Source of the DNA: Actinomycetes bacterium
GTDB lineage: Bacteria > Actinomycetota > Acidimicrobiia > Acidimicrobiales > Bog-793
Length of the DNA stretch: 49,116 nucleotides
Direction: 5' to 3'
Assembly (NCBI GenBank): GCA_021809425.1
Contig: JAKBAA010000016.1
Span: 1-49,116, forward strand
The position numbers and the translations under genes were made by a program. A model generated the notes under the pieces. The model made no database searches. It was not told where the DNA came from and saw only the letters and a program-made list of their open reading frames with translations. Shown in pieces: positions 16,994-25,941 of the stretch. The first letter of the stretch is position 1, and each line of letters starts with the position of its first letter.

Positions 16994-19395
16994 CCGCCCG
17001 GTCGACCGGCCGCCCGACCCCCCGCCTCTGGGTGTCGGCGGCGTTCGCCGCCGCCGCCGTGCTGGCGGCGAACGCCCCGTGGAGCCGCGCCTACGCGCCG
17101 GGCGAGGCCTTCGGCCTGCTCGCCGGGGCGGCCGCCCTGTCGACGGGCATCCCGCTGCTGCTCGGACCGCTCGCCCGGCGGGGTGCCTGGTCGAGCATGG
17201 CCACCTCGATCGCCGGCTTCGTCGGCTACTGCCTCGCCGCCGCCCTCGGCGGGGACGCGGGCGGGCTCGCCCGTGGGCTCGGCGACGGGCTGGCCCGGCT
17301 CCTCTCGGAGTCGCTGCCGGTCGCCACCCCCCACGACCTGCTCGTTCCTGCCCTCGCCGCCACCTGGTGCACCGGCGCCGTCTGCGGCGAGCTGGTCGCC
17401 CGCACCCGGGCGGCCGCCGCCTGCGGGGTGGTGCTGGCGGCCGCCTTCGCCCTGTCCGACGCCGTCACCGCCTCGGTCCCCGGCCAGCCCCTCGGCGCCG
17501 CGGCCGTGCTCGTGGTGCTCGCCGCCGCCCTCCTCGCCGTGGCCCCACGCCGTGCCGAAGGCCAGCTCGTGGCGCCGACCGGCGGGCGGGTCGGGCGCCG
17601 GCGGCCCGCGCTGCGCCCGCTCGCCGGGGCGGCGGTCACGCTCGCCGCTGCCACCGCCATCGCCGTGGTCGCCGTCCCCTCGCTCCCGGGATGGCCGGCC
17701 GCCCCCACCGCTCCAGCCCGGCTGGCCCCGGTCCGCACGAGCCAGCCGGTGACCCCTACGGCCACGGCCGTCGAGCTGCGGGACGGCCCGCTCCGGCGCC
17801 TCTTCTCCGTCCGGGTCGACCGGGCAACGGCCGGCTACCTGCCCGTCGCCGAGCTCGACACCTACGACGGCAGCAGCTGGGGGCTCGACCAGCTGTTCCG
17901 GCCGTCCGGCGGGAACGTCCCGACCGGCCCCGGGTCGCCGCCCGGCGGCCGGCGGGTCGTGCAGCGCTACGCCATCGACGCCGGCCTCGGCATGCCCTGG
18001 ATGCCCCTGCTCAGCAGGCCGCTCGACGTGCAGGGCGTGGCCGTCGACGTGGCCGCCCTCTCCGGGATGGTCCTCCCGGCGCGCCCGCTCGTCGCCGGCC
18101 AGCGCTACGTCGCCGTCTCCTCGGTCCCGGCCGCCACCCTCGCCGACGCCCCGACCACCGCCCTCGCCGCACCCCCGCCGGCTCCGCCGCTCCCCGAGGA
18201 CCTCGCCGTGCCGCCGGCCGAGCAGCGGGAGCTCGCCGGCTTCGCCGCCCAGCTCGCCACCCGGACCCACATCCCGGCCACCGAACCGCTCGCCCTGCTC
18301 CGTGCCGTCGAGGCCGATCTCGTCGCCCACGACCGCACCATCGCACCGCCACGGGGCCGGCACCGCCAGCCGGCGCCGGCCGACACCACCTTCGCCGACG
18401 CCGTCCACGCCGTCGTCGTCGCCCGAAGGGCCACCCCGGAGCAGTACGCCACCTTCTTCGCCCTCCTCGCCCGCCACCTCGGCGTCCCTGCTCGCCTGGC
18501 CACCGGCTTCCGCCTGACCGGCCCGACCGGCACCCTGCGACCCGGACGCCGCTACACGGTGACGTCGGCCGACGCATGGACCTGGGCCGAGCTCGACGTG
18601 TCGGCCCTCGGATGGGTCGTCGCCGACCCCTCGCCCGCCCACACCGGGACCGCCCCGCTCCCTGCCGCCTCGGCCGCGCCGACCGCCCCGGCAACCACCC
18701 TCCCGCCGGTCCGCGCCGTGCCGCGCCCGGCGCCCTCCGGCCATGCCCTCGCCCCGGCCGTCCACCCGCCCCTCGGCGGCGCCGCCTCGGGCGCCACCGC
18801 CGCCCTCGCCACGCTCGCCGCCCTCGGCCTCCTCGGCACGGCCGCCCTGCTCGCGCTCGTCGCCGCCCGTGCCCGCCGGCGCCGGCAACGGCGGCGGGGT
18901 CCCGCCGGCGACGCCGTCGCCGGCGCCTGGCTCGAGGCCCTCGATGCCCTCACCGCAGCCGGCCTCGGTGACCTGCGGTCGCTCACCGCCGCCGAGGTGG
19001 TCGAGGCCGCCCGGCAACACTTCGGCGAGGGCGCCGCCCTCGTCGCCCCCCTCGCCCAGCGGGCCAACCTCGCCGTCTTCTCGAGCCGCCCCGACCGCAT
19101 CGCCGAGGCAGAGGCTGTTGCCAGCTGGTCCGACCTCGCCGCCCTCCGGCGCACCCTGCGTGCCGCCGTCCCCCGCCGCACCCGGCTGCGCCACGCCCTC
19201 CGCACCACACGCCCCCGGTGGCGCCCTCAGGCCGCGCCGCCACCCCCCGACCGGCCACGCCACCACGGTCGCCGCCGCCCCGCACCCTCCGCACCCGCCG
19301 CGCCCGATCCGGCCACCGGCTCGGCGACCACCAACCCCGGCCGCAGCCGGGTCTCCTCGAGCACCGACCGCGCCGGCTCCGGCACCGGCTCGTAG
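16990..19395 (+). CDS. TgpA-like membrane protein with a degenerate transglutaminase domain
   Basis: Several N-terminal membrane segments in the first ~240 residues (DUF3488-like) precede an extracytoplasmic transglutaminase-fold domain (~265-560), a single membrane segment (~600-625) and a cytosolic DUF4129-like tail. In the transglutaminase core the catalytic Cys position is Pro483 (ATPEQYATFFALLAR) and the His position is Trp530 (SADAWTWAEL); only Asp546 (VVADPSP) remains, so cysteine chemistry is not expected. The best start is CTG 16990: GGAGG at 16978-16982 lies 7 nt upstream and the codon overlaps the previous stop as CTGA. GTG 16969 would add 7 residues but lacks an SD. From CTG the product is 801 residues. 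The last 169 nt overlap the convergent kinase gene. Confidence 0.83.
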   Translation: MTARSTGRPTPRLWVSAAFAAAAVLAANAPWSRAYAPGEAFGLLAGAAALSTGIPLLLGPLARRGAWSSMATSIAGFVGYCLAAALGGDAGGLARGLGDGLARLLSESLPVATPHDLLVPALAATWCTGAVCGELVARTRAAAACGVVLAAAFALSDAVTASVPGQPLGAAAVLVVLAAALLAVAPRRAEGQLVAPTGGRVGRRRPALRPLAGAAVTLAAATAIAVVAVPSLPGWPAAPTAPARLAPVRTSQPVTPTATAVELRDGPLRRLFSVRVDRATAGYLPVAELDTYDGSSWGLDQLFRPSGGNVPTGPGSPPGGRRVVQRYAIDAGLGMPWMPLLSRPLDVQGVAVDVAALSGMVLPARPLVAGQRYVAVSSVPAATLADAPTTALAAPPPAPPLPEDLAVPPAEQRELAGFAAQLATRTHIPATEPLALLRAVEADLVAHDRTIAPPRGRHRQPAPADTTFADAVHAVVVARRATPEQYATFFALLARHLGVPARLATGFRLTGPTGTLRPGRRYTVTSADAWTWAELDVSALGWVVADPSPAHTGTAPLPAASAAPTAPATTLPPVRAVPRPAPSGHALAPAVHPPLGGAASGATAALATLAALGLLGTAALLALVAARARRRRQRRRGPAGDAVAGAWLEALDALTAAGLGDLRSLTAAEVVEAARQHFGEGAALVAPLAQRANLAVFSSRPDRIAEAEAVASWSDLAALRRTLRAAVPRRTRLRHALRTTRPRWRPQAAPPPPDRPRHHGRRRPAPSAPAAPDPATGSATTNPGRSRVSSSTDRAGSGTGS

Positions 19396-20801
19396 GGCAA
19401 CCAGGTCGGCCGGGGCGGGACGGCCGGCGCCCGGGACGCCACCCGAGCCCCGGCGTCCGCCGCTCGCCGGGCGGCAGCGACCGCCGACGCGGTGGCCGGG
19501 GCGGGCGGCAGCGCAGCAGCCGGCGGTGGTCCGGCCGGCAGCGGCGCCACCGGAGCCTGCGTTGGCGGGGCGACCAGCAGCGGGGATGCCGGTGCGACCG
19601 GTGGCAGGGGCGCCGGCGGCGAAGATGGCAACGCCGGCGGGGGCGCCGGCGGGGGCGCCGGCGGCCACAGCACCCGGCGGGTCCCGGCGGGTGGCGGCAC
19701 GAGCGACGCCGGCCGTCGCACGCCCGCCGACCCCCTCGGCATGGTCGGCGCCGGGTCGTGCTCCACCGGTGGGACGTTCGCGTGCCCCGAGCGCGAGGGA
19801 CCCGGGGGCGCCGCACCCGTGGGCGGCGACCTACGCAGCGGGGACACCGACTGGGCGGCCGGGGCGGTGGGGGCCGGGGCGACCCGCCCGGACGGAGCGC
19901 CGGCGAGGAAGCCGTCCCGGGTCACCGCCCGCGTGGGCGCCCATCCGGACTCGGCCGCCAGCGCCTGGAGCGCGGCGGCGAACGCCCGGGCGCTCGCCGG
20001 GCGGTCGTCGGGCTCCTTCGCCATGGCGGCGACGAGCAGGTCGGAGAGCGCGGCGGGCACGCCGGGGAGCGAGATCGGCCGGACCGGCGCGCGCAGGATC
20101 CGGGCCGCCGCGGCCGCGGGATCCTCGTCGTCCGCCAGATGGAAGGCCGGGCGGCCGGTGAGCAGCTGATAGCAGGTCGAGGCGAGCTCGTACACGTCGG
20201 TGGCCGCCGATGCCGGCGCGCCCTCGAGCAGCTCGGGCGGGGCGTGCAGCGTGGTGAACCCGAACGCCCCGGTGGCCTGCTCGGCGGCCGCCTGCAGACG
20301 GGCGACGCCGAAGTCGGCGAGGGCCGGCTCGCCGAACTCGGTGAGGAGCACGTTCTGGGGCTTGACGTCGCGGTGGAGCATCCCCACCTCGTGCGCCGTG
20401 GCGAGCGCCCCGGCGAGGCGGACGGCGATCGACACGACCTCCTCGGGAGCGCAGCGCCCGTCGGCGGCGAGCCGCCCCGCCATCGACCCCCGGCACAGCT
20501 CCAGCACGAGCACCGGCCGCCCCGACGGGGTGGTGAGGGTGCGGTACAGGGTGACGATGTTGGGATGCGCGCTGAGCGCCCCGAGCGCCAGCGACTCACG
20601 CCGAAACGACTCGAGGGCGTGCCCGGTCACCTGCGGCCCGACCCGGAGCAGCTTGAGGGCGACCGGCCGGTCGGTGGCGTCCTCACGCGCCCGGTACACG
20701 GTCGAGAAGCCGCCCCGGCCGATCTCGGCGACGTCGGAGAAGCCGGGGAAGACCACCTCGTCCCCGTTGCGGCGCCACCTGCGTCCCTGCCCTCGCGCCA
20801 C
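19227..20801 (-). CDS. Ser/Thr protein kinase (Hanks type) with Pro-rich tail
   Basis: Kinase domain at about residues 20-285, with glycine loop IGRGGFSTVYRA, ATP-anchoring Lys in VALKLLR, catalytic loop HRDVKPQNVLL and metal-binding LADFGVARL, all intact. A Pro/Ala-rich tail of about 220 residues follows, without a membrane segment, so unlike PknB it is predicted to be cytosolic. I chose GTG 20801 because GGAGG ends 5 nt upstream; GTG 20804 is also possible. A TACGAT -10 lies at 20845-20840. It sits antisense inside the secretion locus, divergent from the FHA-ATPase gene. Its tail overlaps the 3' end of the transglutaminase-like gene. The FHA domain next door is the obvious reader of its phospho-Thr products (inference). 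Confidence 0.88.
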   Translation of the reverse strand: MARGQGRRWRRNGDEVVFPGFSDVAEIGRGGFSTVYRAREDATDRPVALKLLRVGPQVTGHALESFRRESLALGALSAHPNIVTLYRTLTTPSGRPVLVLELCRGSMAGRLAADGRCAPEEVVSIAVRLAGALATAHEVGMLHRDVKPQNVLLTEFGEPALADFGVARLQAAAEQATGAFGFTTLHAPPELLEGAPASAATDVYELASTCYQLLTGRPAFHLADDEDPAAAAARILRAPVRPISLPGVPAALSDLLVAAMAKEPDDRPASARAFAAALQALAAESGWAPTRAVTRDGFLAGAPSGRVAPAPTAPAAQSVSPLRRSPPTGAAPPGPSRSGHANVPPVEHDPAPTMPRGSAGVRRPASLVPPPAGTRRVLWPPAPPPAPPPALPSSPPAPLPPVAPASPLLVAPPTQAPVAPLPAGPPPAAALPPAPATASAVAAARRAADAGARVASRAPAVPPRPTWLPYEPVPEPARSVLEETRLRPGLVVAEPVAGSGAAGAEGAGRRRPWWRGRSGGGGAA

Positions 20802-20839
20802 CACCGCCTCCGCCGGCGCCCCGTCCTGGCGCCGTCCCG

Positions 20840-20905
20840 ATCGTACCAGCCGGTGACCACGGAGCGTGGCCGTTGCTTCCCTCTTCGTCCACGAGCGGCT
20901 ACGAC
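20840..20905. promoter_or_regulatory. Divergent promoters of the kinase and the FHA-ATPase
   Basis: Minus strand: TACGAT (20845-20840), about 39 nt before the kinase GTG. Plus strand: TACGAC (20900-20905), 7 nt before GTG 20913, the leaderless spacing seen elsewhere. The region between the two genes is 111 bp, so the two promoters could be co-regulated. Confidence 0.4.
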
Positions 20906-20912
20906 TGGTGGC

Positions 20913-23900
20913 GTGCGCAGTCTCGTCACCGTGCTCGACGCCCCGACCGGCCGGAGGGCCGACGTGCTCGTCGAGGCCGACGCCGGCTGCGCCCTCGAGG
21001 CGCTCGTCGAGGCCCTCCGGGCAGAGGGGCTGGCCGGCCCCGGGCCGCTGCGGGCGGCAGGCCGCCTGCTCGACGGCGGATCGTCGCTCGGCGCCGTGCT
21101 GCACGACGGGCTCCTGCTCGTCTCCGGCGGCGACCCGGCCCCGGCGGCCCCGACCCTCCTCCCCGACCGGTCCGAGCGGCACGGCGCGTCCGACCCGGCC
21201 TCGGCGGCGGCCCTGGCGGTGCCGCCGGTGGAGGGGGAGGTGGAGCTGCGCTTCGTCGGCGGGCCCGAGGCCGGACGGACGGTTCGGCTCGTCCCGGGCC
21301 GGTACGTCGTCGGCCGCGGCGACGAGGCCGACATCCGCCTCGGCGCCGACCCGCTCGTCTCCCGCCGCCACGCCGAGCTGGTCGTGTCGGGCGACGGGGT
21401 CGAGATCGTCGACCTCGGGGCGGCCAACAAGGTGCTCGTCGCCGGGTGCCCGCTCGCCGGGGGGCGTCTCGCCGAGCACGAGGCGGTGCAGCTCGGCGAG
21501 ACGGTGGTCGCCTGGGCCGCCGTGGCGGCAGCAGACGCCGTCGTGGCGAGCGACGGCGAGGGGCACGTCGTGCTCAACCGGCCCCCACGGATCCTGCCCG
21601 AGCCGGTCGTCCACCACGTCACCGTGCCGCTGCCCGCCACGCGACCGTCGCGGCCCGCCTTCTCGGTCGTGGGCGCCGCCATCCCCCTGCTCGCCGGCGT
21701 GGCGATCGCCGTGGCCCTGCACCAGCCGGTGTTCCTCCTGTTCGCCGTGCTGAGCCCGCTCACCGGTCTCGCCAACCACCTGTCGGCCCGCCGCTCGGGC
21801 AGCCAGGCCCACCGGCTCGCGCAGGGTCTCGCCGCCGACGCCACCCGCGACGCCGCCGACGCCCTCCGCCAGGCGCTCGAGGCCGAGGCCGACGAGCGCC
21901 GCCGAGCTGCACCGGACCCGGCGATGCTCGCCGGCTGGGCCTTCGGCCCCGGGGCGCGGCTGTGGGAGCGGCGGCGGGGCGATCCCGACTTCTGCCACCT
22001 GCGCCTCGGCCTGGCGGACCAGCCGGCGCGCGCCGTCCGCCTGGACGGGCCGGCGGCCGAGCCGGAGTCGCTCGTCCTGACCCAGGTGCCAGCCGTGCTC
22101 GACCTGCCGGCGGCCGGGGTGGTCGGCGTCGCCGGCCCGGCCGCCGCCCGGCGGGCGCTCGCCCGGGCGCTCATCGTCCAGGCGTGCACGCTGCACGCCC
22201 CCGAGGACCTGCAGCTGGCGGTCTGCGCGAGCGACGGCCCGACGTCGGACTGGTCGTTCGTGCGCCTGCTGCCGCACGCCCGACCGGACGACGGGCCGTC
22301 GGCCCGCCTCGCCGCCACCCCGGACACGCTGGCCGGGGTGGCCGGCGGCCTGGCCCAGCTGGTCGACGACCGCCTCCGCCGGCTCGAGACGGCCGGTCCG
22401 GAGCGCGTCGCCGGCGAGCCGCTCGTCCTCGTCGTCCTCGACGGCGCCTACCAGCTGCGCGCCGCCCCGCTCGTCGCCCGGCTGCTACGCCGGGGCCCGG
22501 AGGTCGGTGTGGCCTGCATCGCCCTCGACGAGGCCGAGGCGCTCCTTCCCGAGGAGTGCACCACCACGGTCACCTTCGGGGCCGGCGAGCCGACCCGGTG
22601 CACCCTCCGCTCGACCGGCGCCGCCCCGCTCGAGCGGGTCCTCGCCGACCTCGCCGGCACGGCGTTCGCCGAGGCCACGGCGCGGGCGCTGGCGCCGGTG
22701 CGCTGCAGCGGGCACGGCGCCGACGCCACCTTGCCGAGCTCGGTCCGACTGCTCGAGCTGCTCGACCTCGACCCGCCCTCCTCGTCCGAGCTGGCCCGGC
22801 GATGGGCCGGCTCGGACGGCGCCCCCCGGGCGGTGCTCGGGCGGACCGGCCTCGGGGCATGCGCCGTCGACCTGCGCCGCGACGGCCCCCACGGGCTCGT
22901 CGCCGGGACCACCGGAGCCGGCAAGAGCGAGCTGCTCCAGACCCTCGTCGCCGGGCTGGCCGCCGCCGTGCCGCCGGACGCGCTCACCTTCGTCCTCGTC
23001 GACTACAAGGGCGGTGCCGCCTTCACCGACGCCGCCCGCCTGCCGCACACCGTCGGAATGGTGACCGACCTCGACGCCCACCTGACCGCCCGGGCGCTGG
23101 CCTCGCTCGGCGCCGAGCTGCGCCGACGCGAGCGCCTCTTCCAGGCCGCCGGCGCCCGGGACCTCGACGAGTACTGGCGAGCCACCGGCGACGGCCTCGG
23201 CCGGCGGCGCCTGGCCCGGCTCCTCATCGTCGTCGACGAGCTCGCCGCCCTCGTCGAGGAGCTGCCCGGCTTCGTCGACGGTCTTGTCGACCTCGCCCGG
23301 CGCGGCCGCTCGCTCGGCATCCACCTGCTGCTCGCCACCCAGCGACCCTCGGGGGTCGTCTCCCCGTCGATCCGGACCAACACCAACCTGCGCGTGGCGC
23401 TGCGGGTCACCGACGCCGCCGACAGCCTCGACGTCGTCGACGCCCCGACCGCCGCCCACATCCGCAAGGAGACACCCGGGCGGGCCTTCGTGCGGGTCGG
23501 GCACGACGAGCTCGTCGAGGTGCAGACGGCGAGCGTCAGCGGCCGGCCGCCCCGGAGCGGGCCTGCCGCCGGCGTCCGCCTCGTCCGCCTGGACGGTGTC
23601 GCCCCGGGAGGCGCCGCCCCGGGAGGCGCCGCTGGGCGGGCGGCCGCGGCGGCCGGCGGCGGGGTGCCCGGGCGGGACGACGACCTCCCCGAGCCCGACC
23701 TCGTCCGGCTCGTCGAGGCGGCACGCTCGGCGGCCACCGCCCTCGGCCTCGGGCCGGCTCGGCGACCGTGGCTGCCGCCGCTGCCGTCGCACTGCACCCT
23801 CGACGAGCTCCCTGCCCTCGCCGGGTCGGCGCCGGGGTCGCCCACCCGCCTGGCCTTCGGCGTCGAGGACCACCCCGACGAGCAGGCCCGGGTGCTCGCC

Positions 23901-25361
23901 GCCTACGACCTCGAGGCGGGCGGCCACCTGCTCGTCGCCGGCGACGCCGGCTCGGGCCGGTCGAGCCTGCTGCGCGCCCTCGCCGTTTCGGCGGCGCGAG
24001 CCCTCCCGCCGGCGGACCTGCACTGCTACGTCCTCGACGGCGGCAACGGGGCGCTGTCGGCGCTCGAGCTGCTGCCACACTGCGGCGCCGTCGTCTCCCG
24101 GCTCGAGCCCGAGCGGGTCGAGCGGCTCCTCGGCCGCCTCGCCGACGAGGTGGCTCGGCGGCACCAGGCGCTCGCGCTCGGCGGGTTCGCCTCGCTGCAG
24201 GAGGCCCGCGCCGCCGGCGGCCCGGGCGGGGACCTGCCGTACCTGCTGCTGCTGGTCGACCGCTACGAGGGGTTCCTCGCCGCCTTCGACGCCCACGACG
24301 GCGGTCGTCTCGTGTCGGCCCTCCTCCAGCTCCTGCGCGACGGGCCGAGCGCCGGGCTGCGGGTGGTGCTCGCCGGCGACCGCTCCGTGCTCGCCGGTCG
24401 CCTCCCGAGCCTCGCCGAGACGACCGTCGTGCTCCGCCTGAACGACCGCACCGGCTACGCCCTCGCCGGCCTCGACGCCGCGTCGCTGCCCGAGCCGCTC
24501 CCCCCCGGACGGGGGGTGCGCGTGCCGTCCGGGGCCGAGCTGCAGGTGGCCCTCCTCGCCGGCGACCCCTCCGGGCCGGCCCAGGCCGCCGCCGTCACCC
24601 GCCTCGGGCGCGAGCTCGCCCGGGCCTGCCGGGAGGCCGGCGTGGCCGGCACCACCCTCCCCGAGCCGATCGGCGCGCTGCCGAGCGTCGTCGCCCTCTC
24701 CCGGCTCGGCCCTGGAGCCGGCAGCGGCCTGCTGGTCGGCGTCGGCGGCGACCACGTCCTTCCGCTGCGCGTACCGCTCGAGGACCGGGGCGGCTTCCTC
24801 GTCGTCGGTCCGGCCCGCTCCGGGCGGTCCAACACCCTCGCCGTCCTCGCCCGCTCCCTCCTCGCCGCCGGCCGGCCGGTGGTGGTGCTCGCCCCGCGCC
24901 CCTCCCCCCTCGCCTCCCTGGCCGGTGCGCCCGGCGTGACGGTGCTCGCCGGGCGCGACCTTGCCGGCGACGGCGCCGTGGCGGTGCTCGACGGCCTGCC
25001 GGCCGGCGCCGCCGTGCTCGTCGACGACGCCAACCTGCTCGACCCGTCCGGCCTGACCGAGGCGGTGGCGCGCTGCGCCCGCAGCGCCGCCGACACCGGT
25101 CACCTGGTCGTGGCGGCGGCCCCGCCCCCGGAGGCCGCCGTCGCCCTCCGCGGCCTGCTCCCCGAGCTGCGCCGGGCGCGGGCCGGCGTCGTGCTCTGCC
25201 CGCAGGCCCCCACCGACGGCGAGGCGCTCGGTGTCCGCCTCCCCCACAGCCTCCTCGCCGCCGGCCCGCCCGGGCGCGCCGTGCTCGCCGTCGACGGCCT
25301 CCTCACCCCCCTCCAGGTGCCCCTCGACGACTGGCAGGCCGCCGAGGCGGCGCGGCGGTAG
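20913..25361 (+). CDS. FHA-FtsK/SpoIIIE-type secretion ATPase (EccC/EssC-like)
   Basis: The motor ATPase of a type VII-like secretion system. The 1482-residue product has an N-terminal ubiquitin-like segment (residues 1-60), an FHA domain at ~110-202 (YVVGRGDEADIRLG, VSRRHAEL) and two membrane segments at ~250-295. Three FtsK-like ATPase modules follow. Module 1 is intact: Walker A GTTGAGKSE from residue 665, Walker B LLIVVDELAAL near 770, then ATQRPSG. Modules 2 (GDAGSGRSS, 1010) and 3 (GPARSGRSN, 1299) have Arg for the Walker Lys. This matches EssC/EccC, where later modules bind substrates and regulate module 1. FHA plus FtsK in one chain is the EssC arrangement. The start is GTG 20913; the open frame extends upstream only antisense to the kinase. 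Confidence 0.9.
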   Translation: MRSLVTVLDAPTGRRADVLVEADAGCALEALVEALRAEGLAGPGPLRAAGRLLDGGSSLGAVLHDGLLLVSGGDPAPAAPTLLPDRSERHGASDPASAAALAVPPVEGEVELRFVGGPEAGRTVRLVPGRYVVGRGDEADIRLGADPLVSRRHAELVVSGDGVEIVDLGAANKVLVAGCPLAGGRLAEHEAVQLGETVVAWAAVAAADAVVASDGEGHVVLNRPPRILPEPVVHHVTVPLPATRPSRPAFSVVGAAIPLLAGVAIAVALHQPVFLLFAVLSPLTGLANHLSARRSGSQAHRLAQGLAADATRDAADALRQALEAEADERRRAAPDPAMLAGWAFGPGARLWERRRGDPDFCHLRLGLADQPARAVRLDGPAAEPESLVLTQVPAVLDLPAAGVVGVAGPAAARRALARALIVQACTLHAPEDLQLAVCASDGPTSDWSFVRLLPHARPDDGPSARLAATPDTLAGVAGGLAQLVDDRLRRLETAGPERVAGEPLVLVVLDGAYQLRAAPLVARLLRRGPEVGVACIALDEAEALLPEECTTTVTFGAGEPTRCTLRSTGAAPLERVLADLAGTAFAEATARALAPVRCSGHGADATLPSSVRLLELLDLDPPSSSELARRWAGSDGAPRAVLGRTGLGACAVDLRRDGPHGLVAGTTGAGKSELLQTLVAGLAAAVPPDALTFVLVDYKGGAAFTDAARLPHTVGMVTDLDAHLTARALASLGAELRRRERLFQAAGARDLDEYWRATGDGLGRRRLARLLIVVDELAALVEELPGFVDGLVDLARRGRSLGIHLLLATQRPSGVVSPSIRTNTNLRVALRVTDAADSLDVVDAPTAAHIRKETPGRAFVRVGHDELVEVQTASVSGRPPRSGPAAGVRLVRLDGVAPGGAAPGGAAGRAAAAAGGGVPGRDDDLPEPDLVRLVEAARSAATALGLGPARRPWLPPLPSHCTLDELPALAGSAPGSPTRLAFGVEDHPDEQARVLAAYDLEAGGHLLVAGDAGSGRSSLLRALAVSAARALPPADLHCYVLDGGNGALSALELLPHCGAVVSRLEPERVERLLGRLADEVARRHQALALGGFASLQEARAAGGPGGDLPYLLLLVDRYEGFLAAFDAHDGGRLVSALLQLLRDGPSAGLRVVLAGDRSVLAGRLPSLAETTVVLRLNDRTGYALAGLDAASLPEPLPPGRGVRVPSGAELQVALLAGDPSGPAQAAAVTRLGRELARACREAGVAGTTLPEPIGALPSVVALSRLGPGAGSGLLVGVGGDHVLPLRVPLEDRGGFLVVGPARSGRSNTLAVLARSLLAAGRPVVVLAPRPSPLASLAGAPGVTVLAGRDLAGDGAVAVLDGLPAGAAVLVDDANLLDPSGLTEAVARCARSAADTGHLVVAAAPPPEAAVALRGLLPELRRARAGVVLCPQAPTDGEALGVRLPHSLLAAGPPGRAVLAVDGLLTPLQVPLDDWQAAEAARR

Positions 25362-25370
25362 GGTCGAGCG
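25359..25370 (+). promoter_or_regulatory. Leaderless promoter built on a stop codon
   Basis: TAGGGT (25359-25364) starts with the TAG stop of the FHA-ATPase gene and is followed by exactly 6 nt and ATG 25371. This geometry would give a leaderless WXG100 mRNA independent of the ATPase transcript. Confidence 0.5.
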
Positions 25371-25664
25371 ATGACCGAGCTCAGCGTGGCGCCCGACCAG
25401 CTCGTCGCCCTCGCCGCACGGCTGCGGGCGGGTGGCGCCGAGGTGGAGGCCCTCCGTGCCCAGCTCGCCGCAGCGGCCGGCCCGCTCCTCGACGCCTGGT
25501 CCGGACCGGCCGCCGCCGAGTTCACCGCCCGCTACGAGGCGTGGCAGCGCCACGCCACCGGCCTCGAGGACGGCCTGGTCGAGCTGGCGGCGCTGGCCGC
25601 CCAGGCTGCCGATGCCTACGCCACCACCGAGCGCGCGATCTCCGGCACCTTCCGCTCCAGCTGA
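25371..25664 (+). CDS. WXG100-family secreted protein (EsxA/B-like)
   Basis: The 97-residue product is the size of WXG100 proteins and is predicted to be two helices joined by the WSG turn (W43-G45, in LLDAWSGPAAAEF). The C-terminus carries Y83-ATT-E87, the YxxxD/E motif of type VII substrates. It is encoded directly behind the EccC-like ATPase, the classical position. Actinobacterial WXG100 proteins usually form heterodimers; the partner may be one of the next two products. A hairpin follows at 25700. Confidence 0.9.
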   Translation: MTELSVAPDQLVALAARLRAGGAEVEALRAQLAAAAGPLLDAWSGPAAAEFTARYEAWQRHATGLEDGLVELAALAAQAADAYATTERAISGTFRSS

Positions 25665-25699
25665 GCAGCGGTCCCCCGCGGACGTCCCCCTGGCCCACG

Positions 25700-25716
25700 G
25701 TCGGGGTCGCCCCGAC
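25700..25716 (+). terminator. Hairpin downstream of the WXG100 gene
   Basis: GTCGGGG (25700-25706) and CCCCGAC (25710-25716) pair perfectly around TCG, 35 nt after the stop. A second possible stem, GGCTGCC/GGCAGCC (25757-25763/25793-25799), follows. Together they probably end the upstream transcript. Confidence 0.45.
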
Positions 25717-25759
25717 GTGCCGGCGCGACCCCGTCGGATCGCCACCTTTCCCCTGGGCT

Positions 25760-25813
25760 GCCGGCCCGGCCCTGGCGGCCGGCCCGGCCCTGGCAGCCGG
25801 CCCGGCAGCCGCC
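25760..25813 (+). repeat. 18-bp tandem repeat, about 2.6 copies
   Basis: Unit GCCGGCCCGGCCCTGGCR at 25760-25777 and 25778-25795, with a partial third copy. It is non-coding, in the 277-bp gap between the WXG100 and EspC-like genes. Confidence 0.65.
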
Positions 25814-25929
25814 TGGCGGACCCTCCGAGCCCCGTGCCCACAGGGGCAACGGCGCGGCCCGGCGACTGCTCTTGCCCAACTCCCACTCGCACTTAACATT
25901 ACAGTCGCGTGACGTTGCGCTCCGGCCGC

Positions 25930-25941
25930 TATTGTCAGGGC
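25930..25941 (+). promoter_or_regulatory. Leaderless promoter of the EspC-like gene
   Basis: TATTGT (25930-25935) is followed by 6 nt and GTG 25942. A second -10-like TAACAT at 25894-25899 lies further upstream, in a short AT-richer island that stands out from the surrounding GC-rich DNA. Confidence 0.5.

Noticed and set aside
19218-20912. Long open frame upstream of the FHA-ATPase, which would make a ~2047-residue protein
   Set aside because: The part before 20913 is antisense to the kinase with all its motifs, is Arg/Gly-rich without domains, and similarity to FHA-FtsK proteins begins only after GTG 20913.
25665-25941. Transfer RNA or small gene in the WXG100-EspC gap
   Set aside because: No tRNA B-box or cloverleaf and no coding frame with support; only hairpins, an 18-bp repeat and promoter elements are visible.
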